Shown: positions 53,986 to 59,018 of the stretch, piece after piece | How the letters are laid out: each line of letters opens with the position of its first letter | Position numbering within the stretch: position 1 is the first letter of the stretch | NCBI GenBank assembly: GCA_015999985.1 | Contig: JAECRA010000025.1 | Location: forward strand, 1-59,018 | Origin: Comamonadaceae bacterium | GTDB lineage: Bacteria > Pseudomonadota > Gammaproteobacteria > Burkholderiales > Burkholderiaceae_C | DNA length: 59,018 nt | Direction of reading: 5' to 3' | Program-made: the position numbers and the translations under genes | Notes under the pieces: generated by a model | The model's input: the letters and a program-made list of their open reading frames with translations, nothing else | What the model was told of the DNA's origin: nothing | Database searches by the model: none

Positions 53986-56175
53986 TTATTGCTGGAAATC
54001 AACTCTAAAGATCGCGTGTCCTGATTTGATGTACAGCTCATTCGCCGGCCCGACCGCTATCGCGCTCAGATCCCTAACGTGAGTGACCACTGTCTCAAAG
54101 GCTTTGGAGTTTGGCGCCTGACGGTAGATAGTGGACTTTGCACTACCAGAAATGCCCGCTTCTGGAGAGGCTGAATAGATATTCCCTCTGGAATCAACCG
54201 CCACCAAGCGTGCATTGGGAACCGCGTCAGCCACGGTTTTCCAAGAGCGCACATCGACCAGCTTGGTGGTTGGAAACCCATAGTCGGTACACGACGCAGT
54301 GGCATACACATCACCAGTAAAGCTTGACACCAGGTTGGGCCTGAACCTCGCGTCAGCTGCCAAAGAACTTTGTTCTTCTCCCTGAAGATTGAATACTCTA
54401 GGAGATTTACGAGAGTTGGAGGCAACGTAAACCAATCCATCCCCGGAAATTCCCAAAGGCCCCGGCTCAAGAAACCCTGTCGCAAATACTGAAAGCTCCC
54501 CCTGAGGCGAAATTTTCCACACGTTGGACTCATGTGTGAACCGCCCACCAAATTCACCCGATACACAAGTTAGGTCCATCACGTGCTCGCCATATCCAGA
54601 CAGGCTGTCTGAAACATAGATATTTTTTTGACTATCGATTGCAAGACCTAGTGGAAGGGAAAAATTCCCAGGCAATATGGCACCCACCACATTGCTGGTG
54701 GCGACCGTAGTCACTCCACGTGTGGGATCTATTTTTCGAATAGCGTAGGTTGAATTCGCTGAGGCGCAAGTAGGGGTATCGGTCAGGTAAATGGCACCGT
54801 CCGATCCTGCCACCATGACACTGGTTTGCCGCCCGAATTTGCTTTGCAAAGGCTGCAGCGAATCTACTCTGCCACAAGCTATTTGAGGGTTGTTATCCGT
54901 CGAACCAGCGTAATGGGTGACCACGCCATGGCGAGCGACCGGAGAGACTCCCTCCGGCTCAGGTTCGAAGGAAATCTTGAGAACAGCGTACCCTGACTTG
55001 AGGTACAGATGTCCGTCGGCACCTGCTGCGATTGCACGAAGATCGCGCACACCGGAAACCGCAACTGCGGACTCGCTGTCACCCCTGCGCTTGAGGTAAA
55101 TCGTGCTTGTTGAGTCACCCTGGCTTCTGGACGCCGAATAGGCATTGCCATGCTGATCAACCGCTAACAAAGCTGACGCTCTCAATGCATTGTCAGTCTT
55201 CTCACCCGTGGTGAGATTGAGAAGATGAAAAGAATCAGGACCCAATCCACCGGAAGGAAAACAATCGCCGATGGCATATACCGAGCCATCAGCCGATGAA
55301 GTCAGCATTGGGTAGTAGTAATTACCAGCGACAGTGGTCACTTCGCCATTGGGTGCGATTTTTCTATAGCGCTGGATGATGCCGTCGTCCATGACGGAAA
55401 GCGTTCCGTCTCCAGCGAACCCCATAGAGCCTGGCCACGTAAAGCCGGCACTCTGGCCTTGACCGTCGACCGGTCCAGGTGCGCCCATAGCGACGCCTGC
55501 GAAGATTGAACGCCCCCCATCGGGCGAGATTTTCCAGATGCCCGTTCCCTGACCTGGTTGAAAGGTAGGAGGCACACCACCCATTCCAGACGCATGGCAA
55601 ATGGTCCGTTCCTGCAAAGAGTTGTGCACGCCTCGCGCATCGCTCACAAACACATTGTGGTTGTCATCGACCGCTATGCCATTGGCCACCACGAAGCTGT
55701 TGAGGGGACCTGCATAGTCCTTCTGAATTGGTGCCATCCCCGTGGCCACCGTACTCACCTTTCCAGACAGCTCAATTTTTCTGACAGCATACGCGCCATT
55801 GGAGAGATCACAGGGCTCGTCGGTCAGGTAGATTGATCCATCAGGTCCTGCCACCATGGCATTGGTGCGATAGCCGAATCGGCTTTGGCTACCGTAAGCA
55901 GAATCAACTCGTCCGCACCCGACTGCAGGATCTGTAGAAGTGGATCCTGCCAGCACCGTGGCATAGCCATTCTGCACAAAAGGCAGGTACTCGGGGGCAA
56001 CGGGTGCGGGGGCTGGCTCTGGCGCCGGGGCGGGCGTGGGGGTAGGCGCGGGTGCGGGCGTTGGAGCTGGGGCTGGCGTGGGCGATGAGCCATCTCCGCC
56101 TCCGCCACAGGCCGCAAGACCTGCAAACATAACGGAGATCAAAGCGAACCGTACCGGGTCAAACTTGCTCTGCAT
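53986..56175 (-). CDS. Lipoprotein with two tandem NHL-like beta-propeller domains
   Basis: A 729-residue surface or periplasmic lipoprotein: signal MQSKFDPVRFALISVMFAGLAAC with lipobox Cys23, a Gly4 and then a Pro/Ala/Thr repeat linker (about 31-60). Two homologous halves follow. Half 1 (about 72-410) contains GYATVLAGST, CGRVDSAYGSQSRFG and GPDGSIYLTD; half 2 (about 415-729) contains GVVTHYAGST, CGRVDSLQPLQSKFG and GSDGAIYLTD. The repeats are NHL/SMP-30-like blades. No catalytic motif is recognised. Start chosen at 56175. Its composition is less GC-rich than that of the neighbours. Confidence 0.75.
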   Translation of the reverse strand: MQSKFDPVRFALISVMFAGLAACGGGGDGSSPTPAPAPTPAPAPTPTPAPAPEPAPAPVAPEYLPFVQNGYATVLAGSTSTDPAVGCGRVDSAYGSQSRFGYRTNAMVAGPDGSIYLTDEPCDLSNGAYAVRKIELSGKVSTVATGMAPIQKDYAGPLNSFVVANGIAVDDNHNVFVSDARGVHNSLQERTICHASGMGGVPPTFQPGQGTGIWKISPDGGRSIFAGVAMGAPGPVDGQGQSAGFTWPGSMGFAGDGTLSVMDDGIIQRYRKIAPNGEVTTVAGNYYYPMLTSSADGSVYAIGDCFPSGGLGPDSFHLLNLTTGEKTDNALRASALLAVDQHGNAYSASRSQGDSTSTIYLKRRGDSESAVAVSGVRDLRAIAAGADGHLYLKSGYAVLKISFEPEPEGVSPVARHGVVTHYAGSTDNNPQIACGRVDSLQPLQSKFGRQTSVMVAGSDGAIYLTDTPTCASANSTYAIRKIDPTRGVTTVATSNVVGAILPGNFSLPLGLAIDSQKNIYVSDSLSGYGEHVMDLTCVSGEFGGRFTHESNVWKISPQGELSVFATGFLEPGPLGISGDGLVYVASNSRKSPRVFNLQGEEQSSLAADARFRPNLVSSFTGDVYATASCTDYGFPTTKLVDVRSWKTVADAVPNARLVAVDSRGNIYSASPEAGISGSAKSTIYRQAPNSKAFETVVTHVRDLSAIAVGPANELYIKSGHAIFRVDFQQ

Positions 56176-56190
56176 TTTTCTTGCCTCCAC

Positions 56191-56702
56191 CTTCCTGATC
56201 TATGAAAGGACAGAATACCCGGCTTTGACGCACCTGGGAACCCAAGCTGCCGTAGCGATATTGAATCGCAGGTGCGCGTGCAGAGGCAGGCATCATTCGC
56301 TTGCTTTCAGTGTTGATTCACAGAAAGCGCATGAATGGGAATTGGTGCTGAATCGCTTGGGGGACTCACCACCGCGCGTCCGTCTCTCGGCAATAAGAAA
56401 GCCGAGCAGGAGCTCGGCGGTCCCAGCGGGGTCAATATGAGACACCAAGCTCTGCAACAAGGCTACTGACGCGCCAAGTCCGTAGTCGAGCTTGTCAACG
56501 CTCTTTGGTCGATCAAGAGCCCGAATACTCTGGAGGCGCCGCTTACCCTCACCCCCGCCCTCTCCCGCTCGCGGGAGAGGGAGAGGGAGTCCAATCAGAC
56601 GGCCGCGGAGCAGGCCATTCGGGGGCAGCCGCGGAGCTGGCTTTGCCAGGCCGCTGGCTGCGTCCCCCTGGGGGGAAGGCGCGTCAGCGCCTCAGGGGGG
56701 AG
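56191..56702 (-). repeat. Gene-free region ending in hairpin module and C-type repeat
   Basis: From 56191 to 56542 I see no gene; the region must hold the promoter of the propeller lipoprotein. From 56545 there is a CCCTCTCCCGC/GCGGGAGAGGG hairpin, and at 56577-56702 a block shared with 14598-14736 (GGAGTCCAATCAGACGGCCG, then GTCCCCCTGGGGGG and CTCAGGGGGG). The end folds as CCCCCT...GGCGC-GTCA-GCGCC...AGGGGG, 7 bp after the stop of the SGNH-like gene, and could terminate it. Confidence 0.65.
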
Positions 56703-56708
56703 CCAAAG

Positions 56709-57626
56709 TCACCAGCGCAATTTAATGCGCGTGTAGGCGTTTTCCAGGAAGCTTTCGTTCACAAACAAACGCTGTGCCGCCGGCGTGTAATACAGGCCAT
56801 CAGCGAACAGGAAGCGGTTGTAATCAGCGCCTGCCAATATGGTGCCAGCGGTGCAGGTCGTTGAGCTCGGCGTGGTGCACACGGCCCTGTTGACGTCATC
56901 GAACGGGTAGTTCGAAGGCTTGCCGGAGATCAGGTTGTAGAACAAGGCCGAGTCCAGGTAGAGCACCGTGGCGCCTAGATCAGAGATGCCGATGAGCAGC
57001 TGGTCATTGAATGCTGTGCTCAGGTCCTGCAAGCCAGTGGTGAGATTCTGATTGATGGCCCAAGGCGACATGCCCAGGTTGTAAACACCAGCGACCACCA
57101 CGTGTGTGGCACCTGCGTTGACCAAGCGTCGGACCTGCGCGGCCTGAGCAGTGCCGGCAGCCCGGACGGTCTGAGTGGTCGTGGCCGAGATGCCTGTTGC
57201 GTTGACTGCATTCACGATGTCTGCAATGCCACCGGTGACGACCAAGATGTCATCGTTGGCCATAGCGGTGCGCGCCAGCAGGGCGTCGATCTGGTCAGAC
57301 ACGCTGGGTGCGTTGGTACCGCTGGTGGTGTCTGCCGAAGCGATCATCGCGTGGCCTTGCGCATAACTGAAGCCGCCCGCAGAAGCCGCCGTCAACGTCA
57401 AGCCATAGTAAGAGGCCAATTGCTGTGTCCAGAGCAGAGTGCCGTCGTTGACCGAGTAGACGTAGCCCTTCTGGCCTACGTCAGAAAAACCATCACCCAC
57501 GGACAGGAAACGTTTAGGCGTGATGGCGGAAGCAACGGAGCCCGAGCCGCACGCGCTCAACGCGGCCGCCGCGACACCAGCGGAGGCTGCTGTCAGAACA
57601 GCTCGGCGTGACCAGAGGGAAGTCAT
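56709..57626 (-). CDS. SGNH/GDSL-fold lipoprotein lacking catalytic residues
   Basis: A 305-residue protein from ATG 57626. The N-terminus SRRAVLTAASAGVAAAALSAC combines a twin-arginine motif with a lipobox (Cys26). The fold follows GDSL esterases (LSVGDGFSDVG, ASAGGFSYAQGHA, VTGGIADIVNAV, FLFADGLYYTPAAQRLF). But the nucleophile Ser of GDS is Gly46, the block III Asn (GxND) is Ala135, and the His of DxxH is Tyr279. The block II Gly and Asp276 remain. It is probably a non-enzymatic, binding or structural relative. The longer upstream frame is not credible. Confidence 0.8.
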   Translation of the reverse strand: MTSLWSRRAVLTAASAGVAAAALSACGSGSVASAITPKRFLSVGDGFSDVGQKGYVYSVNDGTLLWTQQLASYYGLTLTAASAGGFSYAQGHAMIASADTTSGTNAPSVSDQIDALLARTAMANDDILVVTGGIADIVNAVNATGISATTTQTVRAAGTAQAAQVRRLVNAGATHVVVAGVYNLGMSPWAINQNLTTGLQDLSTAFNDQLLIGISDLGATVLYLDSALFYNLISGKPSNYPFDDVNRAVCTTPSSTTCTAGTILAGADYNRFLFADGLYYTPAAQRLFVNESFLENAYTRIKLRW

Positions 57627-57813
57627 GGATGATCTCCAAAAATATTGGGCATAGTTTAAGGCAACGCTGACAAGGCCCTGCCGTGCCAGGCTCCTGGACG
57701 GCGAGGCGCCCTGGGAACCGTTCTTGCGGTGCAAATCAATGTGCAGAGTGCGAGCTTAGGGCACTTATGTGCAGAAAGTGTTCCATTAAGTAAAGATACG
57801 GAAAAAGTAAGCC

Positions 57814-58833
57814 TTATGCTGAGGCTGCCGCGCGTGCCAGTCGGTCTTGCACACCTTCCCACTCGGGCGTATCGGGCGGGGTTTCGATCCAGATCAAGCT
57901 GACTCCGTCTTCATCGAAACCACGCAGCACCGCGAACAATTGCTGCGCAGTGGCGGCCGCATCATCAGGCATGCGACGGAGAATAATCCGGGAAGAAGCG
58001 CTTTTCAGCTCGGTTCTCGACCAAATGGCAATGTTCTTGGCATCTGCTCCCAGCAGATCAAGCGCGGTGCGCAATTCGCCAGCCCCCATCAAACGCACGC
58101 GCGCCGCCGGTGCATAGTGGGCTGCGAGTGTTCCGGGTGCTTGAGGATCCGGGGCAGACAGTTCGTCCTTGGTCAGCACCCGAACACCTGCAACCCGGGT
58201 AATTTCCTGGCGAGTCAGTTGGCCAGGGCGGAGTACCACCGGCGCGCCACGTGTGCAGTCGATGATGGCCGATTCGATGCCGATCGTGCACGGGCCACCG
58301 TCAAGCACCAGCAGCGTGGGGCCAAACTCACTGGCGACGTGCTCTGCCGTGGTGGGGCTGACACGGCCGAAGCGGTTGGCGCTGGGTGCAGCTACGCCAG
58401 AAATGCCTCGTTCGGCAGCGGCTTGCAGCAAAGCATGCGCGACGGGGTGCGAAGGACAGCGCAAGCCTACGCTGTCATGGCCTCCTGCAGCGGCCTGGGC
58501 CACGCCTTCGCGCCGGGGCAGGATCAGGGTCAGGGGACCAGGCCAGAACGCATCTATCAGGCGCTGGGCGAACCCGGGGATCTCTGCAGCAAACTGGGGC
58601 ACTGCAGTCGCATCTGCCACATGCACGATCAACGGATGGTCAGAGGGGCGACCCTTGGTGCTGAATATCTTGCCAACCGCATCCGGATTGGAAGCATCGG
58701 CAGCCAAGCCGTATACGGTTTCCGTGGGAAGCCCGATCAGCTCGCCCGCCATCAGGGCATCGACGGCCGCGTCGATCGATTGCGCTAGGGTGCCATCGAG
58801 GATCACGAGGGAATTCCGAGCATGTAGAACCAT
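57814..58833 (-). CDS. L-threonylcarbamoyladenylate synthase, Sua5 type
   Basis: A 339-residue enzyme that makes threonylcarbamoyl-AMP from threonine, bicarbonate and ATP for t6A tRNA modification. The YrdC domain (about 1-210) has LPTETVYGLAADA, KGRPSDHPLIVHV and VAAPSANRFGRVSPT. A C-terminal Sua5 domain (about 220-335) makes it the long Sua5/YwlC form and not the short TsaC. Its TsaB partner is encoded at 34770-35477. It ends the gene content of the window before a repeat. Confidence 0.93.
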   Translation of the reverse strand: MVLHARNSLVILDGTLAQSIDAAVDALMAGELIGLPTETVYGLAADASNPDAVGKIFSTKGRPSDHPLIVHVADATAVPQFAAEIPGFAQRLIDAFWPGPLTLILPRREGVAQAAAGGHDSVGLRCPSHPVAHALLQAAAERGISGVAAPSANRFGRVSPTTAEHVASEFGPTLLVLDGGPCTIGIESAIIDCTRGAPVVLRPGQLTRQEITRVAGVRVLTKDELSAPDPQAPGTLAAHYAPAARVRLMGAGELRTALDLLGADAKNIAIWSRTELKSASSRIILRRMPDDAAATAQQLFAVLRGFDEDGVSLIWIETPPDTPEWEGVQDRLARAAASA

Positions 58834-58888
58834 CCCTTAGAAGGTCTTGAATTTATCTTTCCCCGGCAGAGGAAAGACCAACCCATCG

Positions 58889-59018
58889 CGGGCCGAGCGA
58901 AGCAATGGCCCGAATCAGGCTCCCCACCCCTTTGGCCGTGCCGAGGAGCGCAGAGCGAGGGGTGGGCAAGGGCACTGCAAGATGCCCTTGCTTCAAGATC
59001 TAGCTTGCTGCGGATGTC
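58889..59018 (-). repeat. Interspersed long repeat, copy 4 (truncated by window end)
   Basis: Read on the minus strand this matches the last third of copies 2 and 3: GCAAGCTAG, CATCTTGCAGTGCCC, GCCCACCCCTCGCTCTGCG and GGCCATTGCTTCGCTCGGCC. It runs off the window end. Copy 1 at the window start is in the same orientation and would supply the missing other end. Confidence 0.8.

Overview
The window (59 kb, GC-rich, dense, short operons) looks like a betaproteobacterial chromosome, most likely Comamonadaceae (Acidovorax/Comamonas-like). The reasons are the number of orphan Bug/TctC solute receptors, the tsaB-rimI-uracil-DNA-glycosylase gene order, the BirA without a DNA-binding domain, and interspersed GC-rich repeats with the palindrome GTTCGGGCTGAGCCTGTC. 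Both window ends lie in the same repeat family in the same orientation, so this may be a whole contig that broke at repeats. No rRNA, tRNA, CRISPR array or intact transposase was seen.

Layout. 0.2-7.3 kb: birA, a SET methyltransferase, a TopB-SWIB fusion, a SlyD-like isomerase, an MFS transporter, a tiny lipoprotein and a DUF2007 protein. 7.3-11.5 kb: a GntR-controlled meta-cleavage operon (extradiol dioxygenase, alpha/beta hydrolase, lipocalin-like protein, Bug receptor). It is followed by the internally deleted remnant of a self-sufficient CYP116B P450 and a 22-bp operator-like palindrome. 12-23 kb: an orphan protein with a C-terminal membrane anchor, yaeQ, purB, a MITE, a glutathione transferase, a hairpin with a purine-only GGA-rich loop, a diiron protein, maeB, and a barnase-type RNase with its barstar. 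23.4-26.6 kb: an AT-rich island with two paralogous proteins whose N-termini resemble the translocation domain of Salmonella SPI-2 type III effectors (SspH2, SseJ, SifA). 26.9-32.4 kb: a lipoprotein hydrolase, then an IclR-CobW-hydantoinase-Bug cassette, then a relic of the 3' end of a second copy of the same hydrolase. 32.5-39.6 kb: uracil-DNA glycosylase, rimI, tsaB and an EamA transporter, with repeats between them; an ankyrin-repeat protein cut short by a nonsense codon; and dacB.

39.7-53.8 kb is the largest functional unit. A FCD/GntR regulator heads a ten-gene minus-strand operon (ICL/PEPM-type lyase, hydantoinase-like cyclic amidohydrolase, isochorismatase-fold amidase, CobW GTPase, Bug receptor, FAD flavoprotein, MmgE/PrpD, second Bug receptor, second MmgE/PrpD). 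It diverges from an aconitase-family hydratase. Together these predict ring opening of a cyclic imide or hydantoin-like compound, deamidation to a dicarboxylate, redox and hydration steps, and C-C cleavage to central metabolites. 54-59 kb holds a duplicated beta-propeller lipoprotein, an SGNH-fold protein that has lost its catalytic residues, and a Sua5-type threonylcarbamoyl-AMP synthase.

The most interesting items are the SPI-2-like effector pair, the imide-type catabolic operon with its recurrent CobW-hydantoinase-Bug association, the P450 deletion scar, the hydrolase relic bounding the inserted cassette, the purine-loop hairpin and the SGNH pseudoenzyme. All calls come from reading the sequence and remembered family features; no database search was run.
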